From Candidatus Poribacteria bacterium (lineage in GTDB: Bacteria; Poribacteria; WGA-4E; GCA-2687025): a stretch of DNA of 64,000 nt. The translations under genes and the position numbers were made by a program. Of this stretch, positions 49,663 to 58,935 are shown in pieces. Numbering within the stretch: the first letter of the stretch is position 1; each line of letters starts with the position of its first letter. The stretch is from contig JAPPNK010000026.1 of the NCBI GenBank assembly GCA_028818695.1, forward strand, positions 199,164 to 263,163. Reading direction: 5' to 3'. The notes below the pieces were generated by a model. That model was not told where the DNA came from and searched no databases. It saw only the letters and a program-made list of their open reading frames with translations.

Positions 49663-52041
49663 ATGAGCCTAGAGCCTAAGCCGAGAATCACTTGGGATTT
49701 CGGCCCCTGGGGCGGCGATCTGCGCCGTCTCTGGACGTCGAGGCGTTTTCGCGTCTGGGCGGGGCTGATCGGCGTTTGCGCGGCGGCTCTCTGCTTTGCG
49801 CCTCTGTTTAATACGCTCGGATACGAATTTTCTATAGTCGCGGGCGGAATCGCCGGACTCGCGTCCGGGTACCTCGGCGCCGCCGCGGTTGACCAGGCGC
49901 GCCGCCTGCGCCGAAATCGAAGCGTCGGCAGCCTTTTCTGCCTCGCGTGGACCCTCTCCGCGGCGCTCATCGCGGTCCCTTTCGCGCTCGTCTCGTTGAA
50001 CGCCCTGCGCGTTCACAACTGCCATTACGCCGCCGGTCTGATGTATTACGCTCTCATTCCGCTTGTGAGCGTTACGTACGGCTCGGCGGCGGGCGTCTTT
50101 TTTGGGTTATGGGCGGCGACGCTGCGGCGCGCTTCGCTGTTATGGACGCTCTGGGTTGCCGGGTCGATCGCCGCGGCGGCCGCGCATGTGTTGATTCATC
50201 CGCCTATTTTCGCCTACCACAGCCTGCTTGGGCTTGTTCAAGGAGCCATCTACGACGATGAAATGACGGCGAGCTGGACGCTTCTGGCGGCGCGCGCGAT
50301 TGCTCTCTTGACAGCGTGCGCTTTTCTGACGGCGGCATGGACCTTCCATAGCCCGCAGCGGCAGCGGCTTTCCCTGCGCGCCCTTTTTTACGGCAAACCG
50401 AAACGGCGGCTGCCGGCGGCGCTGCTGGCGTTTTGCGCCGCAGGACTTGCCTTCGGATGGATCTACCGAAGCGAAATCGGCTGGCGGCCGACGCGGGCGG
50501 CGCTCGAAGCGGCTTTGAGCGGACGGTACGACACAAAGCATTTCATCATCCGATACGACGATCTACCCTCCATACGGGACGACATCGAACAGATCGCGCT
50601 AGACCATGAGTATCGATACGATCAGCTGCGGAAATTTTTCGGTTTTGAACTGAACAGCAAAATTCGCTCCTATATCTATACAGACGGCGAGATGAAGCGC
50701 CGGCTTCAAGGCTCTAAAAATGCGCATATGGCGGATCCGTTCAATCTTGAGATTCATCTGCTGCATGATCCGTTTCCGCATCGGTCGTTGAAACATGAGC
50801 TGGCGCATCTGTTCGCGGGGGAATTTCAGCCGGTCTTCAAGTTGTCGCCCGCCGTTGGGCTGATTGAGGGCATCGCCGAAGCCGCCGCATGGGACGACGC
50901 CCGCATGACGCCGCACCAGAAATCGAAGCATATGCTTCTTGAAGAACGTCTGCCGCGCCTTAAGACGCTCATGTCGCCGGTCGGTTTCTGGCAGACGCCG
51001 TCAGGACGCTCCTATGCGGCAGCGGGTTCCTTTTCGCGCTGGCTCATTGAGGAGCATGGGATTGAGGCGTTCGGGCGCGCCTACGCCGGCGGCGACTTTA
51101 AAAAAGCGTACAACCGATCCCTGAGCGCGCTGGAAAAGGATTGGCTCTTTTTTTTGGCGGAGGTCCCGCTCAATGTTCAGCAGCGGGTGGAGGCGCAGCG
51201 GATTGCGACGCGGCTGGGCATTTTTGACCGCGCCTGTCCGCACGTTTCAGCGAATCTGCGGGCTGAGGGATGGGAACATTACGCGCGGGGCAATTACGCC
51301 AAAGCGGAGCGCGCCTTCCAAAAACTGGCAAAAATGGAGCCGAACGATCCTGAACATGCGCGGCGAATTCTCTGGGCGCAGCGGGCGGCGCATGACTGGG
51401 AGGGGTTGAAGCGGTCGGCTAGAGAGCTGTCGATGTTAAAAAATGCGGGCGTGTACCGCTTGATGGAGGCGATGTTGGCGTTTGGCGACGCCTTCTGGTG
51501 GACAGACGCGCCTGAAATGGCGCGCAAATCGTATGCGACGATCGTGGAGCGGCCCCCAGGTTCAGACCTATACCGCTCGGCGGCCGTCAAATTAAGCGCG
51601 CTGGAGCTGGACGGCGAAAGTCAGGAATGGGCGCGGCGCGGGCTGGGCGATCAGCGCCCCGAGCTCCGCATCTACGCGCTTCAACAGCTGCGAATAAAAG
51701 CGCCTGAATGGCGGTACGGCGCCTATCTGCTAGGGCGGGCGCTCTACAACGCGCGGGAGTGGGGCGGGGCGCTGGATCTTCTGAACGAAGCGGGGCGGAA
51801 AATGGAGGACAGCGAGTTTGTGTATGAAACGCTTCGGCTGCGCGCCCTTTGCCTGTATCGGCTGAATCGGCTGCATGAAGCGTCCAGCGCTTTTCAGTCC
51901 GCGGCGGACGCTTCTCCGCTTGACGCCGGCCGGCGCGCGATGATGGACTGGCATGAGCGCATTCAATGGCTCTTGAACAGACCGCCTCTTCTTGAAGCGG
52001 ACGGGCGCGCGCAAGATGTAGATAGACTCGCCGAAAACTAG
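49663..52041 (+). CDS. Membrane gluzincin-type metallopeptidase with TPR domain
   Basis: The 792-residue protein has three parts: about six N-terminal transmembrane helices (25-265), a peptidase domain, and C-terminal TPR-like repeats (about 530-780; EGWEHYARGNYAKAERAFQKLAKMEPNDP; GRALYNAREWGGALDLLNEAG). The zinc motif is HELAH in FPHRSLKHELAHLFAGEF (about residue 374), followed by EGIAEAAAW, whose glutamate fits the third ligand of the gluzincins. The sequence after it, SPSGRSYAAAGSFSRWLIEEHG-like, is common in peptidase-MA-type proteins. It starts two bases after the proposed end of the OsmC gene and is probably co-transcribed. Substrate unknown. Confidence 0.8.
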   Translation: MSLEPKPRITWDFGPWGGDLRRLWTSRRFRVWAGLIGVCAAALCFAPLFNTLGYEFSIVAGGIAGLASGYLGAAAVDQARRLRRNRSVGSLFCLAWTLSAALIAVPFALVSLNALRVHNCHYAAGLMYYALIPLVSVTYGSAAGVFFGLWAATLRRASLLWTLWVAGSIAAAAAHVLIHPPIFAYHSLLGLVQGAIYDDEMTASWTLLAARAIALLTACAFLTAAWTFHSPQRQRLSLRALFYGKPKRRLPAALLAFCAAGLAFGWIYRSEIGWRPTRAALEAALSGRYDTKHFIIRYDDLPSIRDDIEQIALDHEYRYDQLRKFFGFELNSKIRSYIYTDGEMKRRLQGSKNAHMADPFNLEIHLLHDPFPHRSLKHELAHLFAGEFQPVFKLSPAVGLIEGIAEAAAWDDARMTPHQKSKHMLLEERLPRLKTLMSPVGFWQTPSGRSYAAAGSFSRWLIEEHGIEAFGRAYAGGDFKKAYNRSLSALEKDWLFFLAEVPLNVQQRVEAQRIATRLGIFDRACPHVSANLRAEGWEHYARGNYAKAERAFQKLAKMEPNDPEHARRILWAQRAAHDWEGLKRSARELSMLKNAGVYRLMEAMLAFGDAFWWTDAPEMARKSYATIVERPPGSDLYRSAAVKLSALELDGESQEWARRGLGDQRPELRIYALQQLRIKAPEWRYGAYLLGRALYNAREWGGALDLLNEAGRKMEDSEFVYETLRLRALCLYRLNRLHEASSAFQSAADASPLDAGRRAMMDWHERIQWLLNRPPLLEADGRAQDVDRLAEN

Positions 52042-52114
52042 CCCGCTTTCGATCTTTTCATGAGAAGAAGACCCGACCTCGCCCCTTCAGTTAGGGCGTT
52101 GACGCGATTGAACT

Positions 52115-52218
52115 CGTCATTCCTGTTTGCGCGGAAATGACGATCTGGTTCACAGAGCCTTTTTCCACAAATAGAGGCGTCATTCGTTCAAATTTTCTCA
52201 TCGAAGGGGCGGTCAGAA
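52115..52218. repeat. Family-2 element, decayed right half
   Basis: GTCATTCCTGTTTGCGCGGAAATGACG, GAGCCTTTTTCC-CAAATAGAGGCGTCATTCGTTCAAAT and GGTCAGAAA follow the right half of the element at 3756-3923. The outer terminus (CCCAACTTTA) is no longer recognisable. Confidence 0.5.
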
Positions 52219-52277
52219 AAGGCGGTTGACAAATCGCGCGAACAGAAACAACATGACATGAAAGAAAGGAGCGGCAT

Positions 52278-52658
52278 ATGGACAATCAAGCGATTCAAGC
52301 AGGCGGACTCACCTTTTACCCGGAGTATCGAAACTTCGGAGGCGACCGCGGACCTTCCATCCGCGTCTTCGGCGATGTGGACGGAAACCCGAAGCAGATC
52401 CTGCGGTTCGACTGCTTTGAAAACGACCCGCATTACCATTACGACCCGACCGGCATGAACGCCTTTCACCGCATCGACCGCGCCGTGTCGCCCGATACGG
52501 TCGCCTTTGCGCTCGTTATGATACGCGACAACATCGCCGCCATGACGAAAGCGGCAGGCTATGCCGAGTTGGCGAACTCCATCGACGCGAAGGCGGTCGG
52601 CGAATGCATCGGCGAGCTGCGCAGCGCGCTCGAAAAAGCGGCGGCGGAAGCGTCCTAA
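52278..52658 (+). CDS. Conserved-looking cytoplasmic protein, unknown
   Basis: The 126-residue protein has no signal or membrane helix. It has an N-terminal beta-rich part (GGLTFYPEYRNFGGDRGPSIRVFGDVDGNPKQILRFDCFENDPHYHYDPTG) and a C-terminal helical part (VSPDTVAFALVMIRDNIAAMTKAAGYAELANSI...IGELRSALEKAAAEA). The His/Asp/Tyr-rich HYHYDP segment could bind a metal, but no family is recognised. GAAAGGAG precedes the ATG, which supports a real gene. The next gene follows in another frame with a short gap. Confidence 0.7.
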   Translation: MDNQAIQAGGLTFYPEYRNFGGDRGPSIRVFGDVDGNPKQILRFDCFENDPHYHYDPTGMNAFHRIDRAVSPDTVAFALVMIRDNIAAMTKAAGYAELANSIDAKAVGECIGELRSALEKAAAEAS

Positions 52659-52705
52659 CAACGGACGCGCATGGACGCAGATGGACGGTTGCGTCGGCGC
52701 GTTCG

Positions 52706-54217
52706 ATGCGGGATTGTCCATCTCGCGTCTTGACAGCGCGCATTGCAGACCTGCCGACCTCCAACGACATGAACGAGGCGCTGGAGCGGCTCACGGCGCC
52801 AAGGGCGGAGGCGCGCCTGCGCGGTTATTTTCTGCGCGGGGATGAATTCCGCCAAAGTTTTTATTACGACATCTCGGAGCCGATGCGCAACCCGTCCGCG
52901 GTCGCGCACAAGCTGAAGGGGCGGCGCGTCGCGCGCGTGGACGAGGAGCCGGGGCGTCCAAACTGGTGGGCGGAAAATCTGCCGCAGGCGGCGGAGGCGG
53001 CGCTGGAGGCGTCGGGCGCGGACGGCTTGCTTTTGGCGCATGATTGGCTCCCTTCCGCTCCGCTGCCGTGGTCGCAGGCGGTTGAGAAGGCGTTCGGGCG
53101 CGCCGAGTCGTTTGCGGAAACGGTCGGCTGGCTTTTTGACGCGGGCGCGCCGTCTCTTCGCGTTCGCGGATCGTATGCGGACGCGCTGCGGCAGGCGGCT
53201 CGCGAGAACCTGCGCAGAACCGCGCAGACCTTCGGCAAGGCGGCGCGGCTAGGCGTCGTTTTGCCGTATAGCCGACGGCGCGCCTGGTGGATAACGCCCG
53301 CGCAGTTGGAGGCGGACGGCGTCGTCCCGGCGCTGGATATTCCGCCAGTGGAGGCGCGGGAGTTTCTGCGTTCCCGCGCCTCTCTTCGCCTTGACGAGCT
53401 GCGCCGGGCGAGCAGTCCCGCCGCGCTCGCTCCGTCGGAGGAGTGGGCGCGCCTCCTGTGGAGCGTCGGCGTCAACCCGATCGGCGCCAGCGCGGGCGGC
53501 GGTCCTCCGTTCGACGCCGTCCCGTTTGAAGAAGGCGGCGCGGCAGTTCTGCAGTCGACCGAAGACAAGTGGGCTTCTGGGCAGGACGCCGAGACAAACC
53601 GGCGCGACCGGCTCTTCGCGCAGGCGGCGGAGGCGGTTCGCCGGCTGGGCATGGAGTGCGCTGTCGTGGAGGAGGCGGAGCTGTCCGACATGCCGCCGCA
53701 GCGCGTCCGCCTGCTGATGGTCGGTCCATGGCGGTCGCTGCGGACGCGGACGCTCGAAACGCTGGAGGCGCGCTTCTCCAAAAAACAGCTGGCGCTCATG
53801 GAGCCGACTCCGCACCTGCTGGACGGCGCGCCGTCGCCCCGCCTTGAACGCTGGCTCACCAAAATGCGCAGGCGGCGGATTCAGCTGGACTCGACCAGCT
53901 TTGAGAAGCGGCTTCAGGCATGGCTCGCCAAGTCGGGCGCGGAACCCCAGGCAGGCGCCTATCGACGATCCGACGGGTACGCCCCCGCCGCGCTGTGGAG
54001 CCGTCTCATGTCGGGCGGCGGCGATGAGTATTTCACCTTCACGCATGAGGAGCCGCGCCCGCTGGAGCTGCTCATTGAACGCGCCGCCGAACGCAGCCGA
54101 TGCGAACGCTGGACGGGGCGCGAATGGAAGCCGACGCGCAGCTGGACGGCGGACGGGCATACGTTTTTGACGCTGGAGTCGGCGCCGCGCTGTTTTGAGA
54201 CGATACGGCTGCGGTAA
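52706..54217 (+). CDS. Large protein of unknown function
   Basis: The 503-residue protein has a soluble sequence rich in Arg, Ala and Trp (for example GADGLLLAHDWLPSAPLPWSQAVEKAFGRAESFAETVGWLFDAGAPSLRV; LLWSVGVNPIGASAGGGPPFDAVPFEEGGAAVLQS; VRLLMVGPWRSLRTRTLETLEARF). The pattern of alternating helices and strands with many aromatic residues could belong to a carbohydrate-active or TIM-barrel-like enzyme, but no motif proves it. The start is uncertain: ATGs at 52706 and 52769 are possible and neither has a clear ribosome site; high GC keeps the frame open further upstream. It converges on recQ. Confidence 0.6.
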   Translation: MRDCPSRVLTARIADLPTSNDMNEALERLTAPRAEARLRGYFLRGDEFRQSFYYDISEPMRNPSAVAHKLKGRRVARVDEEPGRPNWWAENLPQAAEAALEASGADGLLLAHDWLPSAPLPWSQAVEKAFGRAESFAETVGWLFDAGAPSLRVRGSYADALRQAARENLRRTAQTFGKAARLGVVLPYSRRRAWWITPAQLEADGVVPALDIPPVEAREFLRSRASLRLDELRRASSPAALAPSEEWARLLWSVGVNPIGASAGGGPPFDAVPFEEGGAAVLQSTEDKWASGQDAETNRRDRLFAQAAEAVRRLGMECAVVEEAELSDMPPQRVRLLMVGPWRSLRTRTLETLEARFSKKQLALMEPTPHLLDGAPSPRLERWLTKMRRRRIQLDSTSFEKRLQAWLAKSGAEPQAGAYRRSDGYAPAALWSRLMSGGGDEYFTFTHEEPRPLELLIERAAERSRCERWTGREWKPTRSWTADGHTFLTLESAPRCFETIRLR

Positions 54218-54283
54218 AACGTCGGAAGGCGCCGAGAAGCCGCCCGCGCCTCTTGGTCAAGCCGTGTAAGCTGGGCGGGAATC

Positions 54284-56122
54284 TTATGCGCCCGACTCGT
54301 TCTCTCGCCGCTCCTGACAATGTTGGCGGATGATCTGCAAGAAGGCGTCGCCGTATTGTTCAAGCTTCGTCGGTCCGACGCCTGAAATCTCAAGAAACGC
54401 CTCCTCCGTCTGCGGAAACCGAGACGCCATTTCTCTCAAGCTGCTGTCATAGAACACGATAAACGCGGACAGGCTCTTTTTGTCGGCAAACTCTTTCCGC
54501 TTGACGCGCAGCTTTTCAAATAGCTCCTTGTCATATTCAGCTGAGACCGCGCCTTTTATCTGAGGAGCCTTTGCTTTCGGCAGCGGCAGTATGGAACGAC
54601 CCATGAACGGCTCATTCCCCTTAAGAACCTCCCACCCCGCGTTGGTCATCTTCAAGCTGCCATGCTGCAGATCGCGTTTGATCATCCTCCGCTTCAGCAG
54701 CTGAAACGACAAGACCTGCCACCCCGCTCTGCTGAACTCGCTGCCGATTCCATAAACGGACAGCTCATGATGTTTGTTGTTTAGAATCTTCTGCTTAGCG
54801 GATCCTTTCAACACATCAATGATATACGCTTCGCCAAACAGCTGCTTTGTCCGCACAATGCAGGACATGAACTTCTGCGCGGGTATCGTCAGATCGATTT
54901 GCGGCTTCTCTGCGGCGGCGCAGTTGTCGCACATGCCGCACCGTTCCTGCTCCCGCCCCTCTCCATAATACTCCAAGAGCGTTTTGCGCCGGCAATCTGA
55001 AGAGTACGCCCAATTCAGCAGCCAGTTCAGCCGTTCCAGCCGCCCTTCCCTTTCAGAAGGCGCGCCTTCTTGTATGAAATGCAGGATCATGTCCACATCG
55101 CTGTAGCCGAACAGCCAGAGGCAGTCGGCGCGTTTGCCGTCGCGCCCCGCCCGACCGATCTCCTGATAGTACGCTTCGGGCGACTTCGGCAAGCCCGCAT
55201 GCAGCACAAACCGCACGTCCTCCTTGTCGATGCCCATCCCGAACGCGACGGTGGCGACCATGATGGGCGCACTGCCGTCCAGAAACGCTGCCTGATTCGC
55301 CTGCCGATCCTCGCTTTCCATACCCGCATGGTAGGGAAGGGCTGAAAATCCGAGCGTTGTCAGCTTTTCAGCCAATGCGTCCACCTGTTTTCTTGTAGGA
55401 CAGTAAACGATGCCCGATTGACCCTCGCGTCCCCTCAAAAACGCGGCGATCTGGTCATTCATTCGGATTCGCGGCTCCACCGACAGAAACAGATTTTCTC
55501 TGTCGAAGCTGCCGACAAAAGCGTTTTCAGGCGCAATGCCGAGCGTTTGCGCGATGTCCTCTTGAACGCGCGGCGTTGCGGTCGCCGTCAGCGCGACACA
55601 CACCGCGTCTGGATGCCTGCGCCGAATCGCCCCAAGCTCTCGGTATTCGGGGCGGAAATCATGCCCCCATTGCGAGATGCAGTGCGCCTCGTCGATGGCG
55701 ATACAGGAGAGGTTCGCCTCTTCCAGAAGCGACAAGATTCGGTTTTGGACGAGTCCTTCAGGCGCAATGTAAAGCAGCTTGATCCTCCCCGCGCGGACGC
55801 CTCTAGCGATGTCCATCCTTTCGGCGCCGCTGAGGGTACTGTTGTAAAAGGCGGCGGGGACTCCGCGCTCTCTCAGCGCCTCCACCTGATCTTGCATGAG
55901 CGAGATGAGCGGCGACACAACGACCGTCAGCCCGTCAAAGATCAGCGCGGGGAGCTGGTAGCAGAGCGATTTGCCGCTGCCGGTGGAGAGAACAACAAGC
56001 GCGCTTCGCCGGGCGAGGACATGGTCGATGATTTCGCGCTGCATGGGGCGAAACTGCGCATGTCCAAATACATCCTGAAGCAGACGCTGCGGGTCTTGAG
56101 GCGGAACGATAGAATGCGGCAT
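54284..56122 (-). CDS. recQ: ATP-dependent DNA helicase RecQ
   Basis: RecQ unwinds DNA 3'-5' in recombination and fork repair. The 612-residue protein has FGHAQFRPMQREII, VLSTGSGKSLCYQLPAL (Walker A), the DEAH box IDEAHCISQWGHDFRPEY, ALTATATPRVQEDI, VATVAFGMGIDKEDVRFVLHAGLPKSPEAYYQEIGRAGRDG, the zinc-binding domain with C-RRKTLLEYYGEG.....CGMCDNC, a winged-helix region and a C-terminal HRDC domain (ELFEKLRVKRKEFADKKSLSAFIVFYDSSLREMA). All parts look intact. No ribosome site is obvious before the ATG at 56122, which matches the family N-terminus. Confidence 0.96.
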   Translation of the reverse strand: MPHSIVPPQDPQRLLQDVFGHAQFRPMQREIIDHVLARRSALVVLSTGSGKSLCYQLPALIFDGLTVVVSPLISLMQDQVEALRERGVPAAFYNSTLSGAERMDIARGVRAGRIKLLYIAPEGLVQNRILSLLEEANLSCIAIDEAHCISQWGHDFRPEYRELGAIRRRHPDAVCVALTATATPRVQEDIAQTLGIAPENAFVGSFDRENLFLSVEPRIRMNDQIAAFLRGREGQSGIVYCPTRKQVDALAEKLTTLGFSALPYHAGMESEDRQANQAAFLDGSAPIMVATVAFGMGIDKEDVRFVLHAGLPKSPEAYYQEIGRAGRDGKRADCLWLFGYSDVDMILHFIQEGAPSEREGRLERLNWLLNWAYSSDCRRKTLLEYYGEGREQERCGMCDNCAAAEKPQIDLTIPAQKFMSCIVRTKQLFGEAYIIDVLKGSAKQKILNNKHHELSVYGIGSEFSRAGWQVLSFQLLKRRMIKRDLQHGSLKMTNAGWEVLKGNEPFMGRSILPLPKAKAPQIKGAVSAEYDKELFEKLRVKRKEFADKKSLSAFIVFYDSSLREMASRFPQTEEAFLEISGVGPTKLEQYGDAFLQIIRQHCQERRENESGA

Positions 56123-56300
56123 TGGAAGATTTCTGTTGATTGGAAGTGAAACGGCTGACCCTCGTCATTTTTACATACAACCGGCGCTTCGCGCAAGTCT
56201 TACCGCCTTGCATGCGCTGCCAAGCGGCGGAGCGCATGCGTTTCGTACAAAGACGCTGTATCATGCGCGTTGAACGAGACGCCCTATTGGAGGCTAAGCG

Positions 56301-56888
56301 ATGCAGCAGCTTGAATCGATCGACGCCCTCGCCATTCGGCAGCTGAAAGAGTGGGACGAAATACTGACCGGCTGGGAGATGACGAACCGGTATGAGGTGA
56401 TGGACGCGAACGGAGTGAAACTGTTCGATGCAGGCGAGCAGCGCGGCTCTCTCCTTGGCCGGCAATTTTTGGGACCGAAGCGCCCCTTCAGCCTCGTTGT
56501 TTTGAAGAGCGGATCGCCTGTCCTCCATGTTCATCGCCAGTTCCGCTTCTTCAGAGAGACCGTCAACATACTGGACGGCGGCGGCTCCCAGCTCGGCTCC
56601 ATCGAAAAGACGCTCAACCCTGTCCAGCGAAACTACCACATACGCAACCGCGACGGCAGAGAAGTTTGCGAACTCCACGGTCCGCTTACCAAACCATGGA
56701 CGTTCTTCATCATGCAAAACGGAAACGAAACAGGCGTCATAACAAAGCGCTGGGGCGGCATTGCGCGAGAGGCGTTCACGGACGCCGACGCGTTCGGCGT
56801 ACGGTTCCCCAGGGAAGCGTCTCCTGAAGTTAAGGCGCTGCTGCTCGGCGCCGTATTTTTGATCGACTTTGTCCATTTTGAAGAGTAA
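56301..56888 (+). CDS. Phospholipid-scramblase-like (LURP-one fold) protein
   Basis: The 195-residue protein follows the scramblase/Tubby-like family closely: GWEMTNRYEVMDANGVKLFDAGEQ, FLGPKRPFSLVVLKSGSPVLHVHRQFRFF, GSQLGSIEKTLNPVQRNYHIRN, FFIMQNGNETGVITKRWGGIAREAFTDADAFGVRFPREASPEVKALLLGAVFLIDFVHFEE. Eukaryotic members move phospholipids between leaflets in response to calcium; bacterial members are poorly studied. The hydrophobic segment is at the C-terminus. GGAGG precedes the ATG. Neighbours give no hint of role. Confidence 0.82.
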   Translation: MQQLESIDALAIRQLKEWDEILTGWEMTNRYEVMDANGVKLFDAGEQRGSLLGRQFLGPKRPFSLVVLKSGSPVLHVHRQFRFFRETVNILDGGGSQLGSIEKTLNPVQRNYHIRNRDGREVCELHGPLTKPWTFFIMQNGNETGVITKRWGGIAREAFTDADAFGVRFPREASPEVKALLLGAVFLIDFVHFEE

Positions 56889-56917
56889 TGACCCGCCGCC
56901 AACCTGACCGCCCTTCC

Positions 56918-56946
56918 CGCGCAGGCGGGGAGCGGAAATCCAGAAG
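56918..56946. repeat. Degenerate core palindrome
   Basis: TCCCGCGCAGGCGGGGAGCG followed by GAAATCCAGAAG is a changed copy of the core repeat. It lies in the gap between the scramblase-like gene and GH127. Confidence 0.5.
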
Positions 56947-57022
56947 CGCGGCAAATGTTCTCCACAAACCGCATGAGAAGCGCCAACGCGAGAATTTTAT
57001 TCAACAGGAAAGGCTTGAACCG

Positions 57023-58873
57023 ATGCCGTTTGGAAACACCCCTTCCGTCGACACCTCCAACAGCCCGAACGCGCGGCTCAAACCGGTACCCATCGAGGCG
57101 GTTCAGTTAGAGGACCGCTTCTGGGCGCCGAAGATTCAACAGATGCGCGAGACAACCCTCCCGACGCAGCATCGCATCCTTGAAGAAACGGGGCGCATCG
57201 ACAATTTTAGACGCGCCGCCGGCAAGATCGAGAACGATTTTCAGGGGCTGTATTTCAACGACTCAGACGTCTACAAGTGGCTCGAAGGATGCGCATACTC
57301 GCTTGCGTATCAGGGCGGCGGAGAGGTCGAGCGGCTCGCCGACAGCGTCATCGCCGAGATTGCGCAGGCGCAATGCGGAGACGGCTATCTGAACACGTAC
57401 TACATGTTCGACCGCGAAGATCAGCGGTGGACAAACCTGCGCGACATGCATGAGCTGTACTGCGCGGGGCATCTCTTCTCCGCTGCGGCAGCGCACCATC
57501 GCGCCACAGGCAAGCGCTCGCTCTTGGATGTCGCCCTCCGCTTCGCCGACTGCATCGACAACCTGTTCGGCGAGGGAAAGAAAGAGGGCGTCCCTGGACA
57601 TGAGCAGATCGAGATGGGCCTCATTGAGATTTACCGCGAAACCGGCGAGGCGCGCTATCTGAAACTGGCGCAGTTCTTTCTAGACAAGCGCGGGCAAAAC
57701 CTGATCGGAGGCGGCGAATACCATCAGGATCATAAGCCGGTGCGCGAGCTGGACTCGGTCGTTGGGCATGCGGTGCGGGCTTTGTATCTGAACGCGGGAG
57801 CCGTCGACCTGTATATGGAGATGGGCGAAGAGGCGCTCATGGAGGCGATGACGCGCATTTGGACGAACATGACCGAGCGGCGCATGTATGTCACGGGCGG
57901 CGTCGGGGCGCGCCGGGCGGGCGAGGCGTTTGGCGGCGATTACGAGCTGCCGAACGAGATCGCCTATTCCGAAACATGCGGCGCCATTGCGAACGCGCTT
58001 TGGAACTGGCGCATGCTGCTCGCGACCGGCGAGGCGCGCTACGCCGACGTCGCCGAGCTGGCAACCTACAACGGCGCCCTGTCCGGCATCTCTCTGGACG
58101 GGCGGCATTATTTTTATGTGAACCCGCTCGCCAGCCGAGGGGGCCACAGACGGCAGCGCTGGTTCGGGTGCGCCTGCTGCCCGACCAACATCATTCGGCT
58201 CATCGGGCAGGTTCCGGGGATGATCTACTCAACCTCCGAAAACGCGGTCTGGACGCATCTTTACGCCGCCAGCTCCGCCAAGGCGAACGTTGCCGGCGCC
58301 GAGGTTTCCATTCAGCAGCGGACCGATTATCCGTGGGACGGAGCGGCGGAGATGGAGCTCTCGCTGGACAAGCCCGCCCGTTTTGCGCTCAACCTGCGGA
58401 TGCCTGGGTGGCTCCGATCAGCCAAAATCGAAGTGAACGGCGAGACGGCGGAAGCGTCCGCCCCGGGCTCGTATGCGTCCATTGAGCGCGATTGGAAAAG
58501 CGGCGACATCGTCCGTCTGGCGCTGCCGATGCCGATTGAGCAGATAACGGCGCATCCGTATGTGGAGGCGGCCGCGGGAAAAACGGCGTTGAAGCGCGGC
58601 CCGCTCGTGTATTGCATGGAGGATGAGCAGGCGCCGGCGGCGGGCGTCATCGCGGACGGACAGATGACGCATGCGTACGACAAGGAGCTGCTGGACGGCG
58701 TCGGAGCGATCCATTTTGAAGGCGTCGCAGGCGAAACGGAAGGATGGGAAAACAGCCTCTACCGGCGGCGCGCCGACATGTCGGAGGAAAAATCGGCTCT
58801 CCGCGCCATCCCGTACTACGCTTGGGCGAACCGCGTTGAGGCGCCGATGCGCGTTTGGCTTCATCTGCGTTGA
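57023..58873 (+). CDS. Beta-L-arabinofuranosidase (GH127)
   Basis: The 616-residue enzyme of glycoside hydrolase family 127 (DUF1680) removes beta-L-arabinofuranose from plant-type glycoproteins and sugars. Signature blocks are VQLEDRFWAPKIQQMRETTLPTQH, DSDVYKWLEGCAYSLA, QCGDGYLNTYYMFDREDQRWTNLRDMHELYCAGHLFSAAAAHH, YVTGGVGAR, YELPNEIAYSETCGAIANALWNWRML and the zinc/nucleophile cluster WFGCACCPTNIIRLIG with its cysteines. No signal peptide is visible, so it would act in the cytoplasm on imported sugars. The ATG at 57023 has AGGAAAGG upstream. It may belong to the same catabolic set as the isomerases downstream. Confidence 0.93.
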   Translation: MPFGNTPSVDTSNSPNARLKPVPIEAVQLEDRFWAPKIQQMRETTLPTQHRILEETGRIDNFRRAAGKIENDFQGLYFNDSDVYKWLEGCAYSLAYQGGGEVERLADSVIAEIAQAQCGDGYLNTYYMFDREDQRWTNLRDMHELYCAGHLFSAAAAHHRATGKRSLLDVALRFADCIDNLFGEGKKEGVPGHEQIEMGLIEIYRETGEARYLKLAQFFLDKRGQNLIGGGEYHQDHKPVRELDSVVGHAVRALYLNAGAVDLYMEMGEEALMEAMTRIWTNMTERRMYVTGGVGARRAGEAFGGDYELPNEIAYSETCGAIANALWNWRMLLATGEARYADVAELATYNGALSGISLDGRHYFYVNPLASRGGHRRQRWFGCACCPTNIIRLIGQVPGMIYSTSENAVWTHLYAASSAKANVAGAEVSIQQRTDYPWDGAAEMELSLDKPARFALNLRMPGWLRSAKIEVNGETAEASAPGSYASIERDWKSGDIVRLALPMPIEQITAHPYVEAAAGKTALKRGPLVYCMEDEQAPAAGVIADGQMTHAYDKELLDGVGAIHFEGVAGETEGWENSLYRRRADMSEEKSALRAIPYYAWANRVEAPMRVWLHLR

Positions 58874-58935
58874 TGGGCTGCGGCGCGCGCGTCCGGGCTG
58901 TCGATGGAGAACGTTAATTTTAAAGGCGGGCGGCT

